Shown piece by piece: positions 1 through 9,158 of a DNA stretch of 64,000 nt. The notes beneath the pieces are model-generated. The model had not been told where the DNA came from, made no database searches, and was given only the letters and a program-made list of their open reading frames with translations. The translations under genes and the position numbers were made by a program. The stretch's first letter is position 1. The number at the start of each line of letters is the position of its first letter. The stretch covers positions 1 to 64,000 of the forward strand of contig DFOS01000019.1 of NCBI GenBank assembly GCA_002376845.1. The letters are read 5' to 3'. The stretch comes from Bdellovibrionaceae bacterium UBA3535. Its GTDB lineage: Bacteria; Bdellovibrionota; Bdellovibrionia; Bdellovibrionales; UBA840.

Positions 1-981
1 CCTTTTTTTCAATTTAACGAAGTATTGGCAACGAAAGCTTCTTCTCCCGTAATTATTGATGAGATTCAACGGCTACCGGAATTGCTAAATGAAGTGCACT
101 ACTTAATTGAGGAGCATGGTATACGGTTCCTCCTTACTGGCAGTAGCGCTAGAAAACTTAGGCGAGGAGGAGCCAATTTATTAGCTGGAAGAGCATTGAG
201 AAAAGAATTGTTTCCATTAGTTACCAAGGAAATTGGCGACTATGATATTCTCAAGATCATCAATTATGGAGCTCTGCCTGCAATTTATAATTCCACAATT
301 CCAAAAGAAGAGCTTACAGCCTATGTAGGAACGTATCTCAAAGAAGAAATACAAGCGGAGGGTTTGGTGCGAAGGCTAGATCCTTTTTCTAGGTTTCTTG
401 AAATTGCCAGTCTAGTAAATTCGGAACTGATCAATTTTTCAAATATTGCTAGTGATTTAGGGGTAAGCTCTAAAACAGTGAAGGAGTATTTTTTAATTCT
501 AGAGGATACTTTGGTGGGGCATTTGCTACAACCTTATCAAAAAACCACGAAACGCAAAGCTGTTGCCACTCCTAAATTTTATTTTTTTGATGTGGGCGTA
601 GCGAACATTTTAGGGCATCGTAAAAATATTGATTTTAAAACGGAAGTTTTTGGTAAGTGCTTGGAACATTTTATTTTTACAGAGTTGCGGGCCTACTTAT
701 CCTATACATCAGATGATCGCCCCCTTCGCTTTTGGCGCTCCCGTAATCGCCAAGAGGTGGATTTCATGATTGGCGATGATATTGCCATTGAAGTGAAAGC
801 AAGTGAAAGACCTACAAGCCGGCACTACAAAGGACTGCTAGCCTTGTCAGAGGAAGTGGATTTAAAGCATAAAATACTGGTGTCCTTGGTAGACAAGCCG
901 CGAAAACTGGATAATGGCATTCTGATCCTACCATACCAATATTTTTTGAAGGAATTATGGGCAGACGCCTATTCCATTTAA
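1..981 (+). CDS. AAA/DUF4143 family ATPase, 5' end outside the window
   Basis: The reading frame is open from base 1 with no stop, so the Walker A part lies upstream; the TTG at 25 is probably internal. The visible part begins just before a Walker B-like strand (VIIDEIQRLPELL), followed by the sensor-like LLTGSSARKL. This order is typical of the AAA_14/DUF4143 family. The C-terminal third holds a PD-(D/E)xK nuclease-like core (RNRQEVDF then IAIEVKAS), the usual DUF4143 ending. Family members are often single accessory genes of unclear role, sometimes suspected mobile or toxin-like functions. It ends at TAA and is separated from the next gene by about 80 bases. Family assignment is firm; function is unknown. 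Confidence 0.85.
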   Translation, partial: PFFQFNEVLATKASSPVIIDEIQRLPELLNEVHYLIEEHGIRFLLTGSSARKLRRGGANLLAGRALRKELFPLVTKEIGDYDILKIINYGALPAIYNSTIPKEELTAYVGTYLKEEIQAEGLVRRLDPFSRFLEIASLVNSELINFSNIASDLGVSSKTVKEYFLILEDTLVGHLLQPYQKTTKRKAVATPKFYFFDVGVANILGHRKNIDFKTEVFGKCLEHFIFTELRAYLSYTSDDRPLRFWRSRNRQEVDFMIGDDIAIEVKASERPTSRHYKGLLALSEEVDLKHKILVSLVDKPRKLDNGILILPYQYFLKELWADAYSI

Positions 982-1060
982 TAAGACACAAATAATAAAC
1001 CAATTATGACTTGTCATCCCTAGGCTAAGGCGGCTTTAATACCAGCATTGGGAGGAAAAT

Positions 1061-1633
1061 ATGAATGCATTCCTAAGAATTATACTTTTATTTAGCTTGG
1101 CTGCTTGCTCTTCGGTTTTAGAAAGAAGAAATACCGTGGAAGAAGTGGATACAAAAATGGAAAGTGAACAAGAAATAAGTGGCGGCGACAAAATAGGTCT
1201 TAAGGACAATAAATTGCGAGTGCAGCGCAAGGTGCGTTTGGCAGAGGAGCTGCGTTTGCTAGAAAATGATGTCTATGCCATGGAAAATGAAGTTTATGGC
1301 AATCGTAAATATGGCACCAAAGGGCTTTATGGTGTTTACCTAGATTGTACGGCAGAAAAGAATTCCGTGGAGCTAGGTGGTAGTGGTAAATTGCAGCCGG
1401 TTGAGCCGCCAGCAAGAGTGATTCGTGAGGAGCGAGAACTAAAGTACGTCAAAGATGAAAACGGCGATTTGGTGGGGATTACGGAAGAATACCTATCCGA
1501 GAGAATGGATCGTTTTAAAAAGTATCGCGACATTTTAGAAAAACGCCGCACAGAGTATGAAACCAAACTTCGTATTTGTAAAAATGACGTAAAGAACGCC
1601 AAAGCGCGAGTAAAAAAGCAGGCGGAAGACTAA
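1061..1633 (+). CDS. Lipoprotein of unknown function, coiled-coil
   Basis: A 190-residue protein with a short hydrophobic signal and lipobox LAAC, predicting lipidation at Cys16. The mature part is highly charged: a predicted helix around residues 55-85 and another near the C-terminus, with a less charged middle carrying a single Cys. A strong ribosome site (GGAGG, 6 bases upstream) supports the ATG. It is the first gene of the queA-tgt-secDF run, 40 bases before queA, and may share its transcript. No family recognised. Likely anchored to the inner or outer membrane facing the periplasm. Confidence 0.8.
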   Translation: MNAFLRIILLFSLAACSSVLERRNTVEEVDTKMESEQEISGGDKIGLKDNKLRVQRKVRLAEELRLLENDVYAMENEVYGNRKYGTKGLYGVYLDCTAEKNSVELGGSGKLQPVEPPARVIREERELKYVKDENGDLVGITEEYLSERMDRFKKYRDILEKRRTEYETKLRICKNDVKNAKARVKKQAED

Positions 1634-1673
1634 TCCCTTCCGCTTTTCTAGTGGCTATGCTAATGCATCAGCT

Positions 1674-2693
1674 ATGCAGATTGAGGATTTCGACTATTCA
1701 TTTCCAGAGGAGCTGATTGCCACGCGGCCGGCTGAAAATTCCCGCGTGCTATGGGCCTCGGATCATCCACAAAAAACGCCGAAAGAAATTAGCATAGAGA
1801 CTTTGATTGAAAGCATCCCTGCGGGAGATGCTTTTGTGATCAATGAAACCAAGGTTGTAAAAAAAAAGGTGCCCGCAAAAAGTTCCAGCGGCAAAGACTT
1901 TGACGTAGTATTTCTAAAATCCACAGATGCAGTGGAGTGGGAAGTTTTATTTCCCCTAAAAAAGTTAAAGTCCGGAGAGGAGCTGCATTTTCCACTTGGC
2001 CAAAAAGCAAAGCTAACAAAAAAGGGTTTGCCGCAAAAAATATGTTTTTCTGAGCCGCTATCGGAAGATTTTTTTCAACAAGCCGGGAAGATGCCGCTTC
2101 CAACTTATATTGAAAAGCAAAGACAAGGTGATGAAAAATTTGATGACGAGTCTTGGTACCAAACGGCTTGGGCGAAAGTGGCAGGCTCCGCCGCTGCACC
2201 CACGGCAAGTTTGCACTTTAAAAAACATCATATTGCAAGACTCAAAGAACGGGGAGTGGAAGTGATTCCGCTTTGTTTGCATGTTGGTTTGGGCACCTTT
2301 CAGCCGATCCAAACAAAAGACATTCGCGAACATCAAATGCACAAGGAGGAGATCTTTATCTCTCGCGATAGTGTAGAAAAATTAAAAGGGAAAAAGATCT
2401 GGGCTTTAGGAACTACTGTGGTTCGTTCGCTGGAGTCCTTTGCCAATGGTTACTTAAAAGAAGATGCTAGCGGCAACCTAGAAGGCGAATCCGATCTCTA
2501 TATTTATCCAGGCTATAAGTTTCGTATGGTGGATCATATGCTAACCAATTTTCACCAACCAAAATCCTCGTTGATTGCCATGGTGGCAGCTTTTGCAGGA
2601 TTGGAAACAGTGAAAAGAAACTACGCATGGGCCGTGGAAAATCGCTTTCGTTTGTTTTCCTATGGCGACCTAAGCGTGTGGAGTCGACAATGA
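1674..2693 (+). CDS. queA: tRNA preQ1(34) S-adenosylmethionine ribosyltransferase-isomerase
   Basis: QueA transfers and isomerises the ribosyl part of SAM onto preQ1 at the tRNA wobble base, making epoxyqueuosine. The 339-residue length is near the family norm. Signatures seen: the N-terminal DFDYSFPEELIATRP, the MPLPTYI motif near residue 140, and AAPTASLHF near 180 (family consensus AAPTAGLHF; Ser replaces Gly here). The C-terminal TNFHQPKSSLIAMVAAFAG is also characteristic. Its TGA overlaps the ATG of tgt (ATGA), so the two are translationally coupled, as expected for consecutive steps. No preQ1 riboswitch is visible in the 40 bases upstream. Confidence 0.96.
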   Translation: MQIEDFDYSFPEELIATRPAENSRVLWASDHPQKTPKEISIETLIESIPAGDAFVINETKVVKKKVPAKSSSGKDFDVVFLKSTDAVEWEVLFPLKKLKSGEELHFPLGQKAKLTKKGLPQKICFSEPLSEDFFQQAGKMPLPTYIEKQRQGDEKFDDESWYQTAWAKVAGSAAAPTASLHFKKHHIARLKERGVEVIPLCLHVGLGTFQPIQTKDIREHQMHKEEIFISRDSVEKLKGKKIWALGTTVVRSLESFANGYLKEDASGNLEGESDLYIYPGYKFRMVDHMLTNFHQPKSSLIAMVAAFAGLETVKRNYAWAVENRFRLFSYGDLSVWSRQ

Positions 2694-3802
2694 ATTGGCA
2701 GCTGCAAGCGCAAGAAGGGCAGGCGCGGGCCAGCTCCTTTACCACGGCACATGGAAAGATTGAAACCCCTATTTTCATGCCAGTTGGGACGAAGGCTACC
2801 GTAAAGGCAATGAGTCCAAAGGACTTACAAGAAATTGGTAGTCAGATCATTTTAGGAAATACTTATCATTTGCATCTTCGCCCTGGGGAATCGCTCATCA
2901 AAGAGCTTGGTGGCCTGCATCAGTTTATGAATTGGCAAGGTCCGATTCTTACCGATAGTGGAGGCTTTCAAGTTTTTTCGCTCTCGAAGCTAAACAAGAT
3001 TCGTGAGGAGGGAGTGGAATTTCGCTCACATTTGGATGGGTCAAAATACTTTATCTCGCCGGAAATCAGTATGCAGATTCAAATGGATTTGGGCTCAGAT
3101 ATCATTATGGCCTTTGATGAGTGTTTGCCCTATCCCTCCAATCGAGAGGAAATACAAAAGTCCATGCAAATGACCTATCGTTGGCTGTTAAGGTGCAAGG
3201 AGGCGATGAATCGCAAGGATTCACATTTATTTGGCATCGTGCAGGGCGGATTGGATTTGGATTTGCGCAAAGAAAGTTTGGAGCAAATTTGTTCGGTAGA
3301 TCTACCGGGTTATGCCCTGGGAGGCTTTAGTGTGGGAGAACCGCCTGAGATTATGCACGAACTATTGCCGCAAATTGCACCATTGATGCCAAAAGAAAAA
3401 CCGCGCTATCTTATGGGAGTGGGCACGCCCAAAGATCTATTGATTGCCATTGATTCGGGCATTGATATGTTTGATTGCGTAATGCCTACTCGTAATGCAC
3501 GCAATGGCACTCTGTTTACTTGGCAAGGAAAGGTATCCATCAAACGGCAGCAATATGCTAAGGATCCGCGCCCACTGGATGCTGATTGTGCCTGCTATAC
3601 ATGCAAAAATTTTTCTAGGGCCTATCTAAGGCATTTATTTATGAACAACGAATTGCTCGGCTCGCATTTAAATACCTATCACAATCTATATTTTTACCTG
3701 GAGCTTACAAGAAGAGCACGTAAAGCCATTCTTGAAGGTAGATGGAAGTCTTTTTTTCAGCACCACATCCAGGCTTTCGATCAAAAAGATATAGATGCGT
3801 AG
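2690..3802 (+). CDS. tgt: Queuine/preQ1 tRNA-guanine transglycosylase
   Basis: Exchanges guanine 34 for preQ1 in GUN-anticodon tRNAs (Asp, Asn, His, Tyr). The start is the ATG overlapping the queA stop; it begins MNWQLQAQEGQARASSF, the proper family N-terminus, giving 370 residues. Visible motifs: DSGGFQ (catalytic acid region), IVQGG, LMGVG, MFDCVMPTRNARNG with the nucleophilic Asp, and the zinc site CxCxxC followed by a His (CACYTCKNFSRAYLRH). All key residues are present, so the enzyme should be active. It sits between queA and yajC, the common bacterial order. A tRNA-His (GUG anticodon), one of its substrates, is encoded in this window at 61100. Confidence 0.97.
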   Translation: MNWQLQAQEGQARASSFTTAHGKIETPIFMPVGTKATVKAMSPKDLQEIGSQIILGNTYHLHLRPGESLIKELGGLHQFMNWQGPILTDSGGFQVFSLSKLNKIREEGVEFRSHLDGSKYFISPEISMQIQMDLGSDIIMAFDECLPYPSNREEIQKSMQMTYRWLLRCKEAMNRKDSHLFGIVQGGLDLDLRKESLEQICSVDLPGYALGGFSVGEPPEIMHELLPQIAPLMPKEKPRYLMGVGTPKDLLIAIDSGIDMFDCVMPTRNARNGTLFTWQGKVSIKRQQYAKDPRPLDADCACYTCKNFSRAYLRHLFMNNELLGSHLNTYHNLYFYLELTRRARKAILEGRWKSFFQHHIQAFDQKDIDA

Positions 3803-3882
3803 CAGCTAGCAGCAAGCCATCACCTCTTGATTCTTTGAGTTAAAAGTGATTTTCTCTGTTAGTTCAAGCAGTTGGAGGAAAA

Positions 3883-4215
3883 ATGTTGCTATCTACTTTA
3901 TGGGCGCAAAGCGCTGGTGGCGCAGCCGCTGAGCCATCACCGTGGGCGAGCATGCTGCCACTATTATTGATGTTTGCCGTCTTGTACTTTTTTATTTTAC
4001 GTCCGCAAGCCAAAAAAGCGCGGGCCCATCAAGATCTGTTAAAAAATCTTCGCCGGGGAGATGAGGTAATCACCATGGGCGGAATCTATGGAAAGATCGA
4101 TGGCATTACCGATGACTTCGTAACACTGGAAGTGGATAGTAATGTAAAACTAAAAGTTAAACGTCATAATATTGCCAGCTCGCTCAAGGAGACACAACAT
4201 GATCGAAAACATTAA
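3883..4215 (+). CDS. yajC: Preprotein translocase subunit YajC
   Basis: A 110-residue protein with one membrane segment at about residues 22-42 (LPLLLMFAVLYFFILRPQ) followed directly by the diagnostic RPQAKKARAHQDLLKNLRRGDEVITMGGIYGKI. YajC binds SecDF in the inner membrane and supports the SecYEG channel. The start has a strong ribosome site (GGAGG, 6 bases before ATG). An Ala/Gly/Ser-rich N-terminal stretch precedes the membrane helix, as usual. It overlaps the start of secD by 17 bases, which argues for coupled expression. Confidence 0.95.
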   Translation: MLLSTLWAQSAGGAAAEPSPWASMLPLLLMFAVLYFFILRPQAKKARAHQDLLKNLRRGDEVITMGGIYGKIDGITDDFVTLEVDSNVKLKVKRHNIASSLKETQHDRKH

Positions 4216-5902
4216 GGCGCGTTTGGCCATCATTGCCATTGTCGTACTTACAGCCGTGGTTACCTTTTTACCAAATATTGTGGATGTAAGTGGTACTAAT
4301 TTTTTACCGCAACAAAAAATAAATTACGGTCTGGATATTCAAGGTGGTTTGCATTTGGTTATGGGAGTGGACATTCCCTCGGTTCTAAAGGAATCCGCCA
4401 GTCGCCAAGCAAAGTCACTAGTAAAAGTCTTTGAGCAAGAAGGTTTTCAAAATGTTAGTGGTGAGGGCGAATACAATGCCGAGGCAGAATCTAGTGCAAA
4501 ATACTTGATGCACCTTGATTTTGCCAGTCCTAGCGATTTACAGCGCGCACTTGAGATCATACGGGCAGATTATTCGCAGCTCCAAGTATACCAACAAGAA
4601 GATCGACGCTTGAGTTTACGATACACGGATTTTTATTTGCAAAATTTAACCAGTCGAACCATGGATCAAGCCATTGAAACCATACGCAATCGTATTGATG
4701 AATTTGGTGTGGCCGAGCCTAGCATTACAGCGCAGGGTGATGATCGCATATTGATTCAGCTTCCTGGAGTGGAAGATGCTGCCAACGCCAAAGCCCTCAT
4801 CAACCGAACAGCAAAATTGGATTTTATGTTGGTGGAAACCCCAGAATTTGATTTGGTGGCTAAAGTAGAAGAGGTAGAGCAAAAAGGTGGTTATAGCATC
4901 GATACAATGTCCTACAGCGATTATGTCGATCGCATCAATCAGGATTTAGCAGACCTATTACCTAAAGATACTGCCGTACTATTTCAAAAAGGCGAAAATG
5001 CACAGACCATGTCAGCGGCAAAAATACCTTACTTACTTAGTACCGACACAGGGCTTGGTGGTGATGACCTAACCAATGCCAACGTTGCCTACGATCAATT
5101 TAACAATCCTATGGTATCCATGGATTTTAGTCCCATGGGCTCAAAAAAGTTTGCCGACCTTACAGGGGAGAACATTGGTAGGCAGATGGCCATTGTATTG
5201 GATCGTGTAGTTTATTCGGCGCCCGTGATTCAGTCGCGTATACCCGGTGGTAGTGCACAAATCACCTTGGGCGGCACGCGTGATCGGCAAAAAGCCATGG
5301 ATGAGGCCGGCACCATTGCCGTGGCTCTTAGGGCAGGTGCTTTACCAGCTTCTTTGCAGCAGCTGGAAGAGCGAACCGTGGGTCCTAGCCTAGGGGCAGA
5401 CTCCATAGCTGCAGGAAAAAAAGCTTCTTATATAGCGGCCGCTTTGGTCGTAATATTTATGTTGGTTTATTATAAGGCCATGGGGGCTCTTGCTGTTTTT
5501 GCCTTGGGCTTAAATATGTTTTTTATTTTGTCTCTTTTAACCGCCTTGAGCGCTACACTCACATTACCAGGCATTGCCGGCATTGCACTGACAATAGGGA
5601 TGGCCGTGGATGCGAATGTGATCATTTACGAGAGAATCAAAGAAGAGTTGCGGCGAGGGGCGTCCTTTAAAAAAGCTGTGGAAGATGGTTTTGGCCATGC
5701 TTTTTCTGCCATCTTTGATGCCAATTTAACGACAACCATAACTTGTGTGATCTTGATTGTTTTTGGCTCTGGGCCAGTTCGTGGTTTTGCCGTGACCCTA
5801 ATTATCGGTATGGTGACATCCATGTTTACGGCGCTTTTTGTGTCTCGTAGTATTTTGGATTTATGTACAAATAAACTTGGCATTAAAAAAATAGCGATGT
5901 GA
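4199..5902 (+). CDS. secD: Protein translocase subunit SecD
   Basis: SecD (567 residues) uses the proton motive force to pull exported proteins across the inner membrane. Start chosen at the ATG preceded by AAGGAG and lying inside the yajC end. Seen: an N-terminal membrane helix, the YGLDIQGGLHLVMGVD motif (about residues 38-53), a long periplasmic P1 region with the TIRNRIDEFGVAEPSI signature, and a C-terminal bundle of five helices with GMAVDANVIIYERIKEEL. That Asp-containing helix is the conserved SecD transmembrane signature. secF follows after 7 bases. Confidence 0.97.
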   Translation: MIENIKARLAIIAIVVLTAVVTFLPNIVDVSGTNFLPQQKINYGLDIQGGLHLVMGVDIPSVLKESASRQAKSLVKVFEQEGFQNVSGEGEYNAEAESSAKYLMHLDFASPSDLQRALEIIRADYSQLQVYQQEDRRLSLRYTDFYLQNLTSRTMDQAIETIRNRIDEFGVAEPSITAQGDDRILIQLPGVEDAANAKALINRTAKLDFMLVETPEFDLVAKVEEVEQKGGYSIDTMSYSDYVDRINQDLADLLPKDTAVLFQKGENAQTMSAAKIPYLLSTDTGLGGDDLTNANVAYDQFNNPMVSMDFSPMGSKKFADLTGENIGRQMAIVLDRVVYSAPVIQSRIPGGSAQITLGGTRDRQKAMDEAGTIAVALRAGALPASLQQLEERTVGPSLGADSIAAGKKASYIAAALVVIFMLVYYKAMGALAVFALGLNMFFILSLLTALSATLTLPGIAGIALTIGMAVDANVIIYERIKEELRRGASFKKAVEDGFGHAFSAIFDANLTTTITCVILIVFGSGPVRGFAVTLIIGMVTSMFTALFVSRSILDLCTNKLGIKKIAM

Positions 5903-5909
5903 GGAAGTA

Positions 5910-6821
5910 ATGACGAGAACCGAATTTGGAAAAATACAGTTTGTAGGCAAAACAAAAATATTTACAGTCTTATCGCTAGTTATGATCTTGGCTTCGTTGG
6001 CTTTTTTATTTTCGAAGGGCTTAAAGTACGGCATAGACTTTGCCGGCGGTACCGAGGCGCAAATTCAATTTAGCTCCAAAGTTAATAATGTAAATGACCT
6101 TAGGGGTCTGCTTGAAGGCACTTCTCTGGCCGATGCACAGGTAGTAGCTTTTGGTGATTTGAATGAGTATCTAGTGCGTTTTCAAAATGACGAAAGCACC
6201 AGTGCTAAGGAGCAAAATGAAGCTATCGAAAAGCGTATAAAAGAGCTGCGCACAACTTTAGAAAGTAAAGCCGCAGGTGCCTATGAAATTCGCCGGGTTG
6301 ATTCCGTTGGTCCACAAGTAGGTGCGCAGTTGAAGCGCAATGGTTTGCTGGCAATTTTCTACTCTTTACTACTGATTCTCATCTATGTAGGCCTACGTTT
6401 TGATTATGAATATGCCCCTGGCGCTGTTGTTTGTTTGTTCCATGATGCGATCATAACCTTGGGGATTTTTGCTCTTATAGAGCATGAAGTGAATGTATCC
6501 ATTCTCGCCGCGGTGTTGACCATCATAGGTTATTCACTAAATGATACCATTATTAATTTCGACCGCATTCGAGAGAATCGTGAGCGTCATAAAGGCGCTA
6601 GCATGAGCGATATAGTGAATCTTTCTATTAACCAGGTCTTATCGCGAACCATTTTAACATCCGTAACAACTCTTATGGCTGTAGGTGCATTGTATATGTT
6701 TGCCGGCGGAGTCATTACAGATTTTGCTTTTGTTTTGGGGATCGGGATTATCATTGGAACCTATTCGTCCATATATGTGGCGGCGCCGTTAGTTCTAGTC
6801 TTTCAAAACTTTAGAAAGTAA
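5910..6821 (+). CDS. secF: Protein translocase subunit SecF
   Basis: SecF (303 residues) is the partner of SecD in the same inner-membrane complex. Seen: a first membrane helix near residues 15-35, the YGIDFAGGTEAQIQF motif directly after it, a small periplasmic domain, the RRVDSVGPQVG segment, and the C-terminal five-helix bundle with IIGYSLNDTIINFDRIREN. The ATG follows GAGGAAGTA, a good ribosome site. It is followed after only two bases by recJ, so the operon continues. Confidence 0.97.
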   Translation: MTRTEFGKIQFVGKTKIFTVLSLVMILASLAFLFSKGLKYGIDFAGGTEAQIQFSSKVNNVNDLRGLLEGTSLADAQVVAFGDLNEYLVRFQNDESTSAKEQNEAIEKRIKELRTTLESKAAGAYEIRRVDSVGPQVGAQLKRNGLLAIFYSLLLILIYVGLRFDYEYAPGAVVCLFHDAIITLGIFALIEHEVNVSILAAVLTIIGYSLNDTIINFDRIRENRERHKGASMSDIVNLSINQVLSRTILTSVTTLMAVGALYMFAGGVITDFAFVLGIGIIIGTYSSIYVAAPLVLVFQNFRK

Positions 6822-6823
6822 GT

Positions 6824-8515
6824 ATGCAAGCTGATTGGCTAGCAGCTTATGAAGGGGCGACTTTGGAAATCGATTTGCCGATTCCAGAGTCGGTTTTGCG
6901 TTTTCTGCACGCTCGTGGCTATAAAAGTAAAACTAGCATTGAAGATCTGCTTCGAGCCTCTCTGCAAGATATGCGCTCGCCATTTGTTCTAAAAGACATT
7001 TCCAAGTTTGTAGATAGAATGACACTTGCTTACTCACGGCAAGAAGAGATTTTGATCTATGGTGATTTTGATTTGGACGGCACCTCTGCCACGGCCATAA
7101 TGGTGCAGGGCCTAAAAGCCTTAGGTTTTCAAAACATTCGCTATTTTCAACCCAGACGCTTGCGCGATGGCTACGGCTTGCATGCTTGGGCCATGGAGCA
7201 ATTTCAGCAAGAAGGTGTGGATTTGGTGATCACTGTGGATGTGGGAATCAGCGATTTGAAAGCAGCAAGAAAGGCCAAAGAACTTGGCATCGATTTAATT
7301 GTGACGGATCATCATCAGCCCAAGGAGGATCTGCCAGAAGCGATCGCGGTGATCAATCCCAATCGCAAGGATTGTTCCAGTGAATTGTCGCACTTATGCG
7401 GAGCTGGAGTCGCCTTTTATATATTGTTGGCCTTAAAAATGCATTGGGATAAGCAAAATATTCCACATACTTTTCAGGCCAAGGACGTTCTTGATTTTTT
7501 TATCATTGGCACACTTACGGATATGGTGCCCTTAAAAGATGAGAATAAGGCCTTATGTAAGCATGGAATCTTGCAAATGCAAAAAACTGCTAAGCCTGGG
7601 TTAAAGGTTTTGCTGGAAACATTGGGTTATGCAGGAAGATCACTAAGTGGTGCAGATGTGGCCATTGGCATTGCGCCAAAGCTGAATGCGCTATCAAGAA
7701 TGGAAGATGGTTTGTTGCCCATTGATATTCTTTTAGAGACTTCGGAGCTAGAAGCCCAAAAGAAGATGCAGCGAGTTTTAGAGATCAATGATCAGAGAAA
7801 AATACAACAAGCAGAGGCCGAGCAAGAGGCAGATTGTGAGTTTTTATCGAGGGGCAAACAGCCGGTGGCCTTTGTGTATTCGAAAAACTTTCATAAAGGG
7901 GTTATTGGGCTAGTTGCAACCAAGCTTTGCCAAAAATACAATGTTCCAGCTTTTGTGGGCACTCTCAACGAGGATGGCCGTATTGTGGGGAGTGCTCGCT
8001 CTCCAAACGAGGAAGACTTTTCTACTTTAAAAGCCTATGAAAAGACGAAAGATCATCTCTTGGGTTTTGGTGGACATCATTATGCTTCTGGCTTTCAGCT
8101 GGATATCAAAAATGCCGAGGCTTGGGCTGTAGCTCTTCAGGATCATTACAAGTCTATAGCCTCAAAGAAAAAAACATTTTATTATGATGTTAAGGTGGAT
8201 CTAGAGTCCTTAAATACAAAAACCATGCAGTGGCTCGACCGATTTCAACCCTTTGGCAAAGGCTTTGAGCCGCCCACATTTTTTCTTACAGATTGCAAAA
8301 TTCTAGATATGCGGGGGCTAAGAGGTGGTCATTTGCGATTTCAAATCGAACAAAATGGCATAAAGCAAACTGCCCTGTATTTCTCGCCACCCAACCATAG
8401 AGATTTTATAGAAGGCGATAGGGTGGATCTGCTCGTCGATTTACAATGGAATTACTTTAATGCTAGAAAGAGCCTGCAATTATTAATTAAGGATATTCGT
8501 CGTCATGAAGGATAA
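6824..8515 (+). CDS. recJ: Single-stranded-DNA-specific exonuclease RecJ
   Basis: A 563-residue RecJ, a 5'-3' exonuclease acting in recombination and mismatch repair. The DHH phosphoesterase domain shows IYGDFDLDGTSA (about residues 81-92), VITVDVGIS and the DHH motif in IVTDHHQP; the DHHA1 domain shows FGGHHYASGF near residue 420. A C-terminal OB-like region ends the protein (RGLRGGHLRFQI). All metal-binding motifs are intact. The gene begins two bases after secF and overlaps queC by 11 bases, so it seems to be co-translated with genes of unrelated function. Confidence 0.95.
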   Translation: MQADWLAAYEGATLEIDLPIPESVLRFLHARGYKSKTSIEDLLRASLQDMRSPFVLKDISKFVDRMTLAYSRQEEILIYGDFDLDGTSATAIMVQGLKALGFQNIRYFQPRRLRDGYGLHAWAMEQFQQEGVDLVITVDVGISDLKAARKAKELGIDLIVTDHHQPKEDLPEAIAVINPNRKDCSSELSHLCGAGVAFYILLALKMHWDKQNIPHTFQAKDVLDFFIIGTLTDMVPLKDENKALCKHGILQMQKTAKPGLKVLLETLGYAGRSLSGADVAIGIAPKLNALSRMEDGLLPIDILLETSELEAQKKMQRVLEINDQRKIQQAEAEQEADCEFLSRGKQPVAFVYSKNFHKGVIGLVATKLCQKYNVPAFVGTLNEDGRIVGSARSPNEEDFSTLKAYEKTKDHLLGFGGHHYASGFQLDIKNAEAWAVALQDHYKSIASKKKTFYYDVKVDLESLNTKTMQWLDRFQPFGKGFEPPTFFLTDCKILDMRGLRGGHLRFQIEQNGIKQTALYFSPPNHRDFIEGDRVDLLVDLQWNYFNARKSLQLLIKDIRRHEG

Positions 8516-9158
8516 AGTCATTGTACTTCTTTCAGCAGGTTTGGACTCTTCTGTAAACCTAATGCTGGCTCATAAGCAAGATCATTTGTTGGCAGCTCTA
8601 AATGTGGACTATGGTCAAAGGGCTGCTGGCAAAGAACGGCAAGCGGCCAAAAATTTATGCCAAAAACTGGAAGTGCCTCTGGTAGAAATGAGCTTAGATC
8701 TTTTCCGCTCTTTTAGCGGCAATGCATTGACGAATAAAGATGTACCCCTGGCTACCAATATGGACATTCATGATCTTCAGCAGTGCCAAGAGACAGCAAA
8801 AAATGTCTGGGTTCCCAATCGCAATGGAGTCTTGTTGAATTTGGCTGCTGCCCTTGCCGAGGATCGTGGAGCAAATTATGTAATACCCGGTTTTAACAAG
8901 GAGGAGGCGGCAACCTTTCCTGATAATTCCGGTGAGTATATGCAGGCGCTCAATCAGGCGCTAGCTTTTTCCACGCAAAATACGGTGAAGGTGCGCTCTT
9001 ATACTTTGGATATGACGAAGACAGAGATCTACCGGATGGGGCAAGATTTGGGCCTTCAGGACAGTGACTATTGGTATTGCTATGAAGATGGTGAACAGCC
9101 ATGTGGTCAATGTGAGTCTTGTTTGCGTTTTGCAAATGCCAAGCGGGGGAGTCGATGA
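8505..9158 (+). CDS. queC: 7-cyano-7-deazaguanine (preQ0) synthase
   Basis: QueC converts 7-carboxy-7-deazaguanine to preQ0 using ATP and ammonia. This 217-residue protein has the PP-loop ATP-pyrophosphatase motif as LLSAGLDSS (consensus SGGxDS; Ala replaces the first Gly), the VPNRNG motif near residue 103, and the zinc-binding cluster CGQCESC plus an upstream Cys at the C-terminus. It overlaps both neighbours (recJ by 11 bases, the next gene by ATGA). queD, queE and queF, needed to make and then reduce preQ0, are not in this window. Confidence 0.94.
   Translation: MKDKVIVLLSAGLDSSVNLMLAHKQDHLLAALNVDYGQRAAGKERQAAKNLCQKLEVPLVEMSLDLFRSFSGNALTNKDVPLATNMDIHDLQQCQETAKNVWVPNRNGVLLNLAAALAEDRGANYVIPGFNKEEAATFPDNSGEYMQALNQALAFSTQNTVKVRSYTLDMTKTEIYRMGQDLGLQDSDYWYCYEDGEQPCGQCESCLRFANAKRGSR

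Noticed and set aside
1634..1673. Possible preQ1 riboswitch ahead of queA
   Set aside because: Only 40 bases separate the genes and no pseudoknot-type hairpin with an A-rich tail is visible.
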